Positions 9,941-17,766 of a DNA stretch of 64,000 nt are shown here, piece after piece; within the stretch, counting starts at the first letter, position 1, and each line of letters opens with the position of its first letter. The translations under genes were made by a program, and so were the position numbers. This stretch comes from Flavobacteriaceae bacterium UBA6231 (lineage in GTDB: Bacteria; Bacteroidota; Bacteroidia; Flavobacteriales; Flavobacteriaceae): contig DJWL01000088.1 of the NCBI GenBank assembly GCA_002441545.1, positions 154,958 through 218,957 on the forward strand, read 5' to 3'. The notes under the pieces were generated by a model. That model saw only the letters and a program-made list of their open reading frames with translations, was not told the origin of the DNA and searched no databases.

Positions 9941-10159
9941 ATGGAAAAATACAATGGAAAAATAATTTACCGAATTCGACCTAAAAAAGAGAATTTTATT
10001 TCTGAAACAAAAGAACTTCCTTATGAAATTCACTTTATGTCCTTTGATTCTAAACAAGACTTAAATAATTTTATGAAAGATGACTGTAAGCAAAACTTCA
10101 TACATCTAAAAAACGAATCCGTATCATCAACGCTAATCGTGTTGGGTGAAAAAATTTAA
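9941..10159 (+). CDS. Small hypothetical protein (72 aa)
   Basis: This short frame starts at an ATG and encodes a balanced, soluble protein with an alternating hydrophobic pattern (KIIYRIRPKKENF, YEIHFMSFDSKQDL, STLIVLGEKI). No signal peptide or membrane helix is visible. It is 30 bp upstream of the amidohydrolase gene in the same direction. I do not recognise a family. Codon use resembles its neighbours, which favours a real gene. Confidence 0.5.
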   Translation: MEKYNGKIIYRIRPKKENFISETKELPYEIHFMSFDSKQDLNNFMKDDCKQNFIHLKNESVSSTLIVLGEKI

Positions 10160-10189
10160 TAAATATCTCAGCGAAATAAGAATCATTTT

Positions 10190-11527
10190 ATGAAAAACTA
10201 TTTCTTCTCTTTTATCTTCATCCTAACAACTGTAATACCTAAATCTTTTGGTCAAAACAGGGATACTATTTTAATTGAAAATGTTAATATTATTCCAATG
10301 ACCAAAGAAGTTGTGCTCCTTAACCAAAGAGTTCTAATTTCAGAAGGTAAAATTATAAATATTGAACCGTGTTTATCACCGTTTAAAGGTAAGGTTAGTT
10401 TAACCATTGACGGAACAGATAAATATTTAACTCCAGGCCTATCAGAAATGCATTATCACTTCAGGAGCAATGACATTGTAAGTGACTTCAAGTTATTAGT
10501 TGCAAATGGAATTACCACTGTAAGAAATATGGCAGAGTTTGATGGCCAAGATCAAATAGCAATACGACAAAAAGTTACCTCAGGCGAAATACTAGGCCCT
10601 AATTACTTTACTACTGGACCCTATTTAAAATCAGAACAACTACGGACAATCGAGGATGTAAAAACAGTTGTGAAAATACATAAGCAAAGAGGTTATGATT
10701 TTTTAAAGATTGCAGACAACTTGCCTCTAAATATATATCTAAAATTACTGGAAGAATGTGAAAACTACAAAATCCCAATAATTGGGCACTCTCAAAGGAG
10801 CCTGCCACTTGAATACTCCTTGAGGATGAAATCCATTGAACATATTGAAGAATTTATTTATTTATCAGATGAAAATAATAACTCCATTTTTAAGCAAAGT
10901 AAAGACAAATTAAATGTGTTAGCTAAACAGTTGCATGAAAGTGGAGTTTATATTGGCACAACCCTGGTTATCTTTGATTTCATAAAGAATTGTCTGGACG
11001 ATGAGAAATTCAAAGCTTTTAGGCAGGATAGTCTTGTGAAATATCTTGCTAAAAAAGAAAGGGAAGATTTTCTCTCAGAGAGAAATGATTATCGTAAACT
11101 AAAAGACCGTGAGTTCGATGGCGTAAAAGCGCCAATACTATTCGACGCATACTTCACGTGGATAAAGACCTTTTCAAAAATACTGTCAGACAACAAGGTT
11201 CGTTTGCTAACTGGTAGTGATACTTATGGGATGGGGATTGTTGGGTTTTCGTTACATAAAGAGTTTGTGTTTCTACAAGAAGCTGGTATTAAACCCTATG
11301 ACATTTTGTTAGCCAGCACTGTAAATCCAGCAAGATATTTAAATAAATACTCGGAAGAAGGAACTATTACTGAAGGGAAAAATGCAAATCTGGTATTACT
11401 GAATAAAAACCCTCTTGATGATATACAAAATACAAAATCTATTGAGGGTGTTATTTTAAAAGGTAAATGGTTTGACAGGCAAGCATTGAATAAAATGCTA
11501 AAAGAAGTTGAAATTGCTTTCAGATAA
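10190..11527 (+). CDS. Secreted amidohydrolase family protein
   Basis: The 445-residue protein has a signal peptide (YFFSFIFILTTVIPKSFGQ) followed by an amidohydrolase-superfamily fold. The N-terminal beta-sandwich contains LIENVNIIPM. The metal-binding HxH is in LTPGLSEMHYHF, and ITTVRNM follows. Further candidate metal ligands or catalytic residues are in FLKIAD, IIGHSQR and LLTGSDTYG. The C-terminus has the usual LASTVNPARYL and GKNANLVLLNKNPL motifs of imidazolonepropionase-like hydrolases. The substrate cannot be deduced. A periplasmic or surface location is inferred from the signal peptide. Confidence 0.87.
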   Translation: MKNYFFSFIFILTTVIPKSFGQNRDTILIENVNIIPMTKEVVLLNQRVLISEGKIINIEPCLSPFKGKVSLTIDGTDKYLTPGLSEMHYHFRSNDIVSDFKLLVANGITTVRNMAEFDGQDQIAIRQKVTSGEILGPNYFTTGPYLKSEQLRTIEDVKTVVKIHKQRGYDFLKIADNLPLNIYLKLLEECENYKIPIIGHSQRSLPLEYSLRMKSIEHIEEFIYLSDENNNSIFKQSKDKLNVLAKQLHESGVYIGTTLVIFDFIKNCLDDEKFKAFRQDSLVKYLAKKEREDFLSERNDYRKLKDREFDGVKAPILFDAYFTWIKTFSKILSDNKVRLLTGSDTYGMGIVGFSLHKEFVFLQEAGIKPYDILLASTVNPARYLNKYSEEGTITEGKNANLVLLNKNPLDDIQNTKSIEGVILKGKWFDRQALNKMLKEVEIAFR

Positions 11528-11600
11528 TTCTTGACTAACAAGTATTGTTCAATCTTCCAAAGTGATTAAGAAATAAAAGTAATATAGTAAGCATAAGAAA

Positions 11601-13016
11601 ATGAAGAAAATCAATATTCAAAATGAAATGTTTTTAGAAATCAGAGATAAAGAATTATTTAAACAAGCTCAACAATATTCTTTTGATTATTTAGAAAATG
11701 TTTTTGACAGAAATGTTTATCCTACAGAAGAAGCAATAAATAATTTATCTAAATTTGATGAAGAGCTACCTCTTTTCTCAACTAAAGCTGAAAAAGTACT
11801 TGAACAATTAAATCAATATGGGAGCCCAGCAACAACTGCAACATTAGGCGGACGCTATTTTGGATTTGTTTGCGGAAGTGCTCTGCCAATAGGTCTAGCT
11901 GCAAAGAATTTAGCAACATATTGGGATCAAGCTCCTGCTATGAATGTTCTTTCTCCAATAGGGAGCAAATTAGAATCTATTGTAGAAGGCTGGTTAGTAG
12001 AGTTGTTTAAATTACCTAAAGGTACTGTGGCTGGTTTTGTTAGCGGTACTTCCGCAGCAAATTTATGCGGTTTGGCCGCTGCAAGATATCGAATCCTCAA
12101 AAAGAATAACTGGGACATTAATAAAAAAGGATTATATAATGCCCCAAAAATAAGAATTGTAGCAGGTAAACAAGCTCATTCTACAGTTTTGAAAGCTATA
12201 GGTATTTTAAGTCTTGGACAAGAAAATATTGAATGGGTTGATGTTGACAATCAAGGAAGGATAATACCTGAAGCAATTCCTGAATTGGATGAAAATACAA
12301 TATTAATTTTACAAGCTGGTAACGTTAATAGTGGTTCATTTGATGACTTTGAAACCATTTGTAACAAGGCACAAAAAGCAAATTCTTGGGTTCATATTGA
12401 TGGAGCATTTGGACTTTGGGCTGGAGCTGTTGAGGACCTGAAATATTTAACTAAAGGAATTGAAAAAGCAAACTCATGGGCTGTTGATGGCCACAAAACC
12501 CTCAACACACCTTATGATTGTGGAATCATATTATGCTCAGACCAAGAAGCAATGACTTCTGCGTTTCATATGTCTGGAAGTTACATTATAGAAAGCTCTG
12601 AAAGGGATGGAATGTTTTATACTCCTGAAATGTCGCGAAGAGCTAGGATAATAGAATTATGGGCGGTAATGAAGTACCTTGGCAAAAATGGTATAGATGA
12701 AATGATTCTAACCATGAATCAAAGAGCTAAACAATTTGCAGATGAAATAAATAAAACAACAGGTTTCTATGTTGAAAATGACATTGTGTTCAATCAAGTA
12801 ATCGTTAGATGCGACACAGATAAAATCACAGAAAAAGTATTAAATAATATTCAAATGTTAAGAGAGTGTTGGTTGGGAGGTTCTATGTGGTTTGGTAAAA
12901 AGGTTATGCGCGTTAGTATTTGTTCTTGGGCCACAACTAAAAATGACATTTCTAAATCTGTGAAATCATTTCAAAAGGCCTTAGAGCTAGAAATAACTAA
13001 TGACAACAATGTATAA
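11601..13016 (+). CDS. PLP-dependent group II decarboxylase/aminotransferase-like protein
   Basis: The 471-residue protein matches the pyridoxal-dependent decarboxylase family. It has the substrate-entry segment TLGGRYFGFVCGSALP, the SGTSAANLCGLAAARY motif around the cofactor phosphate, WVHIDGAFGLWAG with the PLP-contacting Asp, and the Schiff-base Lys in AVDGHKTLNTPYDCG. Members decarboxylate aromatic or acidic amino acids, and some are annotated as aspartate aminotransferase-like. The substrate is not clear here. It is the last gene before the inferred island boundary at 13236. Confidence 0.87.
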   Translation: MKKINIQNEMFLEIRDKELFKQAQQYSFDYLENVFDRNVYPTEEAINNLSKFDEELPLFSTKAEKVLEQLNQYGSPATTATLGGRYFGFVCGSALPIGLAAKNLATYWDQAPAMNVLSPIGSKLESIVEGWLVELFKLPKGTVAGFVSGTSAANLCGLAAARYRILKKNNWDINKKGLYNAPKIRIVAGKQAHSTVLKAIGILSLGQENIEWVDVDNQGRIIPEAIPELDENTILILQAGNVNSGSFDDFETICNKAQKANSWVHIDGAFGLWAGAVEDLKYLTKGIEKANSWAVDGHKTLNTPYDCGIILCSDQEAMTSAFHMSGSYIIESSERDGMFYTPEMSRRARIIELWAVMKYLGKNGIDEMILTMNQRAKQFADEINKTTGFYVENDIVFNQVIVRCDTDKITEKVLNNIQMLRECWLGGSMWFGKKVMRVSICSWATTKNDISKSVKSFQKALELEITNDNNV

Positions 13017-13235
13017 GGTTTAATCGAAAAGTTAGTACGTAAAAATCCGCTAATATTCGTGTACTAGACCTTGCTAAACTAATTCTAGCAGGAACTTGAC
13101 TTTTTTCAAAACTATCTTATGCTGACATCATTATATATTAAAAACAATAATTTTATATGAAAAATTTCTTCTTTTGAAACAATTTTTATCCATTTATAAT
13201 CGGGTAGTTGATTTGGTTTGTGGTAATTTGTGAAA
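13017..13235. other. Gap between decarboxylase and island end
   Basis: No gene is seen. The stretch is AT-rich with no clear terminator hairpin. It ends at the left attachment-site repeat. Confidence 0.5.
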
Positions 13236-13250
13236 TTACTTTCCGATGCA
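13236..13250 (-). repeat. Left attachment site core (attL-like)
   Basis: The sequence TTACTTTCCGATGCA encodes C-I-G-K-stop on the minus strand, as the end of mnmE does, with GGA in place of GGG for Gly. The preceding codons do not match mnmE, so only the core is shared. Confidence 0.75.
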
Positions 13251-13288
13251 ATATCTAACTACCCTTGTACCCATTGAGATTACTGCAT

Positions 13289-13347
13289 TTGGGCAACAAA
13301 TAGGATACAAAAATTGCTAAAAAAGGGAATATTTGTAACAAGTAAAA
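13289..13347. promoter_or_regulatory. Putative integrase arm-type sites, left end
   Basis: TTGGGCAACAAAT at 13289-13301 and AACAAGTAAAA at 13337-13347 recur near the other end of the island (39887-39899 and 39955-39965) in the same orientation. Shared subterminal motifs of this kind fit recombinase or excisionase binding sites; that role is inferred. Confidence 0.45.
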
Positions 13348-13383
13348 ACAAAATATTGGATTGCTATTAATACAAATATAGCA

Positions 13384-13412
13384 TAAAAAAAACCGCCCAA
13401 GTTGAGCGGTTT
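13384..13412 (-). terminator. Intrinsic terminator of the DUF6266 gene
   Basis: A GC-rich hairpin (13390-13412, about nine to eleven pairs) is followed on the minus strand by a run of T. It lies 20 bp beyond the DUF6266 stop. Confidence 0.85.
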
Positions 13413-13432
13413 CCAAAATAAAACACCAAGCC

Positions 13433-14074
13433 TTAATTAGCTATTCCAGAGCCTAAATAAGTACTGTTTGACAATTGTGTACCATCAGCAGCAGTAAAGG
13501 CCATAAAAAGCTCTACCGTGTCTCCTACGTAGGTAGTTGGAATTGGAACCGTTTGCGTTCCAACTGTTCTAGCTGCTCCTTCTGTGCTAGACATGGATTC
13601 CTTTTTTGAAGGATTGTAGACTAACACCATCGCTCTATCGGTGGCATTCGCATTACCTTCCATAGAGTTGTCATCCCAATTAAAGGTGACTTCCCCAGGA
13701 ACTGAAAGGTCAACAGTCGGGTTTAGCGCACCGGACAAACCTCCTCTACTCACCAATGCATTTGCGTAATCCACCTCAAAGTTGGGTTCAATTCCTGTAA
13801 TCGCATTGTTCAACACATAAGACATTGCTGCATTAAATGCAGTTTTCTTCACAGCTAAAAACTTGTATCCTTTCTGGATAAAAGGCTTAATAGCCTGAAT
13901 AAATTCTAAAGTAGCGGTAAACTTTGTTCTTTGATTTACCTGTCCTACAGTTCTTGGATTTGCCACACTAGAAGGTTTAATTCTAATGTAGTCAATCCCT
14001 TTCCAGCTTCCACCGATAATGTTTCCAACCTTACCTGAAAGCCCTCCTAAAATACCTTGAGCAATTTTACCCAT
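13433..14074 (-). CDS. DUF6266 family protein
   Basis: The 213-residue protein opens with the family signature MGKIAQGILGGLSGKVGNI followed by GSWKGIDYIR and SSVANPRTVGQVNQRTKF. The remainder is a predicted beta-rich domain with PTVDLSVPGEVTFNWDD and a C-terminal VELFMAFTAADG. The family is widespread in Bacteroidota and has no established function. Here it is the first gene inside the island's left end, with its own terminator. There is no signal peptide. Confidence 0.85.
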   Translation of the reverse strand: MGKIAQGILGGLSGKVGNIIGGSWKGIDYIRIKPSSVANPRTVGQVNQRTKFTATLEFIQAIKPFIQKGYKFLAVKKTAFNAAMSYVLNNAITGIEPNFEVDYANALVSRGGLSGALNPTVDLSVPGEVTFNWDDNSMEGNANATDRAMVLVYNPSKKESMSSTEGAARTVGTQTVPIPTTYVGDTVELFMAFTAADGTQLSNSTYLGSGIAN

Positions 14075-14394
14075 TTTTTCTAATAATTTAAATGAAACAA
14101 TTTTTTGTTTGGACTTGGTACGGCTTTGGCCCGAAGCAATACCTTCCGATTAAATGTATGGCAAATATCATGCAGTCATAGGTTTAGGTAAATTGTTGCG
14201 TTCATTTGCTTTATTTTGCTGTAGCGTCAGGATTAAGAATCGCAAATTTGCTTTCTTTTAATCAGGGGAAGAGATTATGACAAATCTGATTATTTTTTTC
14301 AATCCATATAATGACAGCTATTCAATCCGAGGGTTTTGATGGATTTAATCATTCCTTTTAGTTTTGTTTTCATCTTGTTTTCTTCAGAAGCGAG

Positions 14395-14426
14395 CAAAAA
14401 AAAGAGCCTCCTAAAAAGGAAGCTCT
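14395..14426 (-). terminator. Intrinsic terminator, minus strand, of an unidentified transcript
   Basis: Stem 14403-14412 pairs with 14417-14426, with one G-T pair on the minus strand and a 4-nt loop. It is followed on the minus strand by eight T. No confident gene lies directly upstream; the possible 43-aa ORF at 14675-14806 or a small RNA could use it. Confidence 0.7.
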
Positions 14427-14674
14427 GAAAGACAGCACTCGAACCAAAAGATGCGCAACGTGTACTCTTTAAAGCCAACGTAATGCACATACACATGGAA
14501 TGGGCTACCTGATGTACGTATGCCCGCCAGTAACCACAGGCTACCTAAACGGGCTCTAAATAATAACTTAAACATAATGCCTTTTTTACAGGACGGTGCG
14601 ATTGGTGCAAGGGCTGTGGAAAAAATACTACCCGGTTATAGTCCGTAGTTTTCAGTGGCAGTGGACAGTATCAA

Positions 14675-14806
14675 TTAAAGAATAATTGTAATAAAAAGGA
14701 AAAAGTGAGGGTGGAGATTTTTTTCAACAGGCGAAGCGTACCCTTGTGGCTCTCGCATCCGCACGCCTGTACCTTTGCTTTTTGTTTGAGTTTTTATTTT
14801 CTTCAT
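14675..14806 (-). CDS. Possible small basic protein (43 aa)
   Basis: On the minus strand an ATG at 14806 opens a 43-codon frame. It has a basic N-terminus (MKKIKTQTKSKGTGVRMREP) and a hydrophobic C-terminus (FFLFITIIL). I do not recognise it. A terminator 249 bp downstream on the same strand suggests transcription through the region, but the frame may be fortuitous. Confidence 0.25.
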   Translation of the reverse strand: MKKIKTQTKSKGTGVRMREPQGYASPVEKNLHPHFFLFITIIL

Positions 14807-15126
14807 TGTTCTATTCAATCGCTATGGCTTGTTCGCAGTAGTCGATTTTCGGCAATGGCTCCAATGGAGGTTTTATTCCATTATCTTTCCAAACTTCAAT
14901 CCGGTAAAGACAAAAAACAACCATTGTTTTTTCAAAAGAAAAAGAAAAAAGAAAGCACCGTTTTTAATGGCGTGGCCATCCTGTCAAGTTTTTTGTGAAA
15001 AATATTGCTTTATAAAAATGCCACTTCGAATATGTCTTAAAAATTGAAGCAAAATTTTTTACAAAACCCGAAGGGCTTGAACTTTATAGGATGAATGCGG
15101 TGGCTTATGGGAGCAATTTAACTTTG

Positions 15127-16029
15127 CTACCTTTTTATTTTTTCATCTTCAAATTGTAAAATAGTAGTGCTCATGCCCTCGATAAAATTTTTAAGTTCTG
15201 GAGCGTATGATTGGAATACTTTATTTGCGTTTGCATTAATATTACAAATGTCATAAATCATTAAACAGGTTAAATAGATTGCTAATCGAGTTAATGGGTC
15301 TGTATATTCTTTGGATATTGTTTTGCCTCTTTTCTTTTTAAAATCATCAATGGCAGGAAAATTAGAATGAATATGAATTGAAGAGTGTTTATATGCATTT
15401 ATAAAAGCTCTTGTTCTAAATGTATGTTCAATTAAATCTATTATTTGCATACATTTAATATTACCATTCCTAATCAAAAAACGCCATTTACAAGATTTGT
15501 TTTCTGGATTGAAGATTTTTATAATCTGTTCTTTTTTTAAAGTCTTAATAAACGAAGAATTATGTATTTGCTGAATAGTTGAGGTGATAATATTTTCATT
15601 ATCCTCTAAAACCTTTTCTACTCCTTCAAAATCCGATACATTTATTTTATACTTTTTTACTTGATAATAGCCATCTAATTTCCATAAAAGAAAACGGAAT
15701 TCTTTCTCTTCTAATGTTTTTGGTTGAACAAAAATATGATTGAAAGTAGCATAAGTTTCCATAATTGCTCGAAAGACTGTATTAACAGTGAACAAGTCAT
15801 AACCTGTCATCTTTAATGTTTCACCTGAATTTCGGTGTTCAATAATCCCTTTCGACAAATGATGAAATGAACTTGAATGAATTGCAAACTTATCAATGAG
15901 TAAGTTGGAATACTCCTCCCAATTTTGAATAGAGGCTTTTTTTCTAACCATATAAATTTCCGTCAATGGATTCAAAAGCAAATATTCGTAAAATATTAGG
16001 GGATTATTGTATAAAAGCTCTTTGTTCAT
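15127..16029 (-). CDS. Hypothetical protein (300 aa)
   Basis: The protein is soluble, mainly alpha-helical by composition and rich in Lys, Ile, Asn and Phe. Recognisable segments are FRAIMETYATFNHIFV, which resembles an internal helix of DUF5677-like/HEPN-related proteins, and TRAFINAYKHSSIHIHSNFP. I cannot assign a family with confidence. There is no signal peptide. It stands alone between two gene-free stretches inside the island and faces the same way as most island genes. Its low GC matches the flanking chromosome. Confidence 0.7.
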   Translation of the reverse strand: MNKELLYNNPLIFYEYLLLNPLTEIYMVRKKASIQNWEEYSNLLIDKFAIHSSSFHHLSKGIIEHRNSGETLKMTGYDLFTVNTVFRAIMETYATFNHIFVQPKTLEEKEFRFLLWKLDGYYQVKKYKINVSDFEGVEKVLEDNENIITSTIQQIHNSSFIKTLKKEQIIKIFNPENKSCKWRFLIRNGNIKCMQIIDLIEHTFRTRAFINAYKHSSIHIHSNFPAIDDFKKKRGKTISKEYTDPLTRLAIYLTCLMIYDICNINANANKVFQSYAPELKNFIEGMSTTILQFEDEKIKR

Positions 16030-16115
16030 TCAATTATATTTTATCTAAAATTACTTAAAATATTATTAAGCAGGTAATCTAAAAGGCGCGAGCCGGCTGC
16101 GAGTTGAGCGAGGGT

Positions 16116-16165
16116 GGTGTGGTAAATAGCCCGTTGCATATTTCTGCAAAAGGGCGTACCACACC
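16116..16165. repeat. Extended hairpin (50 nt)
   Basis: The arms GGTGTGGTA and TACCACACC (16116-16124, 16157-16165) enclose GCCC/GGGC and TTGCA/TGCAA pairs, giving a long interrupted stem. A second short palindrome, CGGTTTACCG, follows at 16168-16177. It may be a structured RNA or a cruciform recognition site. Confidence 0.6.
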
Positions 16166-16739
16166 TACGGTTTACCGCAAGGGTGGCGCATTTTTTGATT
16201 TTCACATTGTACCCAGTGGGATTTTTATAGGTAGTTCGGAATATTCAAGTTTAGGCAAGTGCAAGGATTGAAGGAAGCAATTGGAAGGCTTGGGAATAGT
16301 TTTCATTTTGGGTTTGCCTCTTTTATTGCACAAATAGGATTTGAGGAATTATAGGATTTTGAGGAAACGATAAACTTCAAGACAAAATAAAGGCAAACCC
16401 GGAATGTAAAAACTATTGAGCGTTGGATGGAATTTGCTGACTGAATGAGTTGCTCTTGTGTACACTTTGCAAAATAGGATAATCCGCAGTGTTAATTGAA
16501 GTTCAAGATATCCTTAAATTAAAGATTGTCAATTCAATAACAAATATTCTGAATCGTACTGCGATTATCTTATTTGCAAACTTGAGAGGTTCAAAAAATG
16601 TGACACCCGCAGACCCACAGTTTTATATGTTCGGAATATTAAATGAGCACGAAAGTTAAATGAAAGGCTCAAATTTGAAATAAAAGCGGATTTACTGTGG
16701 GTTTTGCCCGAAGCGACCCGCAGGCTCGCATAAAGTGAA

Positions 16740-16809
16740 GCAGCGGTTGTACCCAATAAAAACGCTCGCGCAGCGAAACCTTATTGGGTTTGGGTACAAG
16801 AGTAGCTGC
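16740..16809. repeat. Extended hairpin (70 nt) with bulge
   Basis: GCAGC (16740-16744) pairs with GCTGC (16805-16809). TTGTACCCAATAA (16747-16759) pairs with the segment 16781-16799, which contains a 6-nt insertion. The apex has a further CGCT/AGCG stem. Its role is unknown. Confidence 0.6.
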
Positions 16810-17005
16810 GGGTGAGGAAGGAGCGTAATGTGTGTAATAAAACAAATGAATAGTGCCAACGAGGACGTTTCGCCGCAGTGGTACTATTTATGGTACCGGC
16901 AAGGCATCTTGTACTACACTTGCAGATAGCCCAAATGGTAATTGTATTATAGATTAAAAAATCTAGATAGATGTCCAAGCCTTGACGGTATGTTTTATGG
17001 AACAA

Positions 17006-17038
17006 AATGGAGCGACTGACGAACACCTTATTACCTGC
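17006..17038 (+). repeat. 33-bp direct repeat, copy 1
   Basis: This copy matches 24891-24923 at 32 of 33 positions (core GACTGACGAACACCTTATTA). TGTTTTA also occurs just upstream of both copies. The pair brackets the accessory module running from the cupin to the AraC gene. Confidence 0.85.
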
Positions 17039-17121
17039 CCCTCCTAGATGTCCAAATTTTGTATTGATTCATGGGACGAAGACGGAATGGATTTTGGACG
17101 GAATTGAGGGCAATGGCAAAA

Positions 17122-17191
17122 AGTACTGGCAGTAATGACTGCTATTATAAAATTGAAAATTACAATTAAGATTGTCATTACTGCGAGTACT
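17122..17191. repeat. 18-bp inverted repeat with one mismatch
   Basis: The left arm 17122-17139 and the right arm 17174-17191 are inverted copies that differ at one base, with a 34-bp AT-rich spacer. It lies about 100 bp beyond the 3' end of the cupin gene but has no T-run, so it is not a typical terminator. Confidence 0.7.
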
Positions 17192-17288
17192 GCGGGGAAA
17201 TGGAGGCTCTTGGGAATGAATGAGTGTAGGCACGGAACGAATGAATGAGCATGTGCCGGAGGTGGGGATTGTATGTAAAGAATCTTTG

Positions 17289-17765
17289 TTAATTGTCTAA
17301 ATATTCATTATCTGAAACTTTTTCCAACCATTCTGTTGGGCCATCAACCCGACTTGTTATAGCAACTTGAATAAATTCACTATCTTCTGATGCACCATGC
17401 CAATGTGGAAGGTTTGGAGGACATTTAACGACATCTCCTTTACTTAAAATTCTTTTCGGACTTCCTTTCTCTTGGTAATATCCTTTGCCTTCAAGTGCCA
17501 AAATTATCTGTCCATTTGGGTGTAAATGCCAATTTGTGCGTGCGCCAGCTTCAAATGTGACACTACCAACTGAATTTTGATTAATACTATCCGCTTCCAC
17601 CAACATTTCCAACCAAGCATTTCCCGTAAAATTGTTGTTCTCTATTTTATTTCCTTTATTGAATTGCAAAGTTTGCTCTGGTGAAGGAACTTCTTGATTT
17701 TCTTGCTTACAAGAAAGTATAATAGCTGTGATGAAACAAATACTTATTATGGTTTTCATTTTCAT
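17289..17765 (-). CDS. Lipoprotein cupin-domain protein
   Basis: The 158-residue protein has a lipoprotein signal ending IILSCKQ, so it should be attached to a periplasmic membrane face. A single cupin domain shows both metal-binding motifs: ARTNWHLHPNGQIILALEG and GDVVKCPPNLPHWHG. The fold resembles small cupins such as those related to quercetin dioxygenase or carboxymuconolactone-associated proteins. The gene is the last in the second operon of the module, 1 bp after the dienelactone hydrolase-like gene. An internal ATG two codons later is an alternative start. The substrate is unknown. Confidence 0.88.
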   Translation of the reverse strand: MKMKTIISICFITAIILSCKQENQEVPSPEQTLQFNKGNKIENNNFTGNAWLEMLVEADSINQNSVGSVTFEAGARTNWHLHPNGQIILALEGKGYYQEKGSPKRILSKGDVVKCPPNLPHWHGASEDSEFIQVAITSRVDGPTEWLEKVSDNEYLDN

Positions 17766-17766
17766 T

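Larger units (their letters stand above)
14075..15126. other. 1.05-kb region without a confident gene
   Basis: This stretch is less AT-rich in places than its surroundings. It contains a minus-strand terminator hairpin (14395-14426), a possible 43-codon minus-strand ORF (14675-14806) and a short inverted repeat ACAGGCG/CGCCTGT around 14728-14776. Open frames on the plus strand (14705-14998 and others) are rich in Phe, Leu and Ser and look like antisense shadows. Nothing else is supported. Confidence 0.5.
16030..17288. other. 1.26-kb gene-free region rich in inverted repeats
   Basis: No supported coding frame is seen. The region holds three extended inverted repeats (16116-16165, 16740-16809, 17122-17191) and one copy of a 33-bp direct repeat (17006-17038) whose partner is at 24891-24923. 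GC is locally higher than in neighbouring genes. Minus-strand frames here (16565-16756, 16781-17026) have the composition of chance frames. Confidence 0.6.

Noticed and set aside
14427..14470. tRNA-like T-loop (GGTTCGAGT on the minus strand)
   Set aside because: The flanking bases do not form a T-stem and no cloverleaf or acceptor stem could be built.
14705..14998. Plus-strand ORF of 97 residues
   Set aside because: Composition (FLSFYFLHCS, poly-Lys end) and lack of a recognisable domain suggest a shadow; the opposite strand has a better small frame and a terminator.
16781..17026. Minus-strand ORF of 81 residues across the hairpin and 33-bp repeat
   Set aside because: It overlaps repeat structures and has chance-like composition with many Cys, Arg and Ser.
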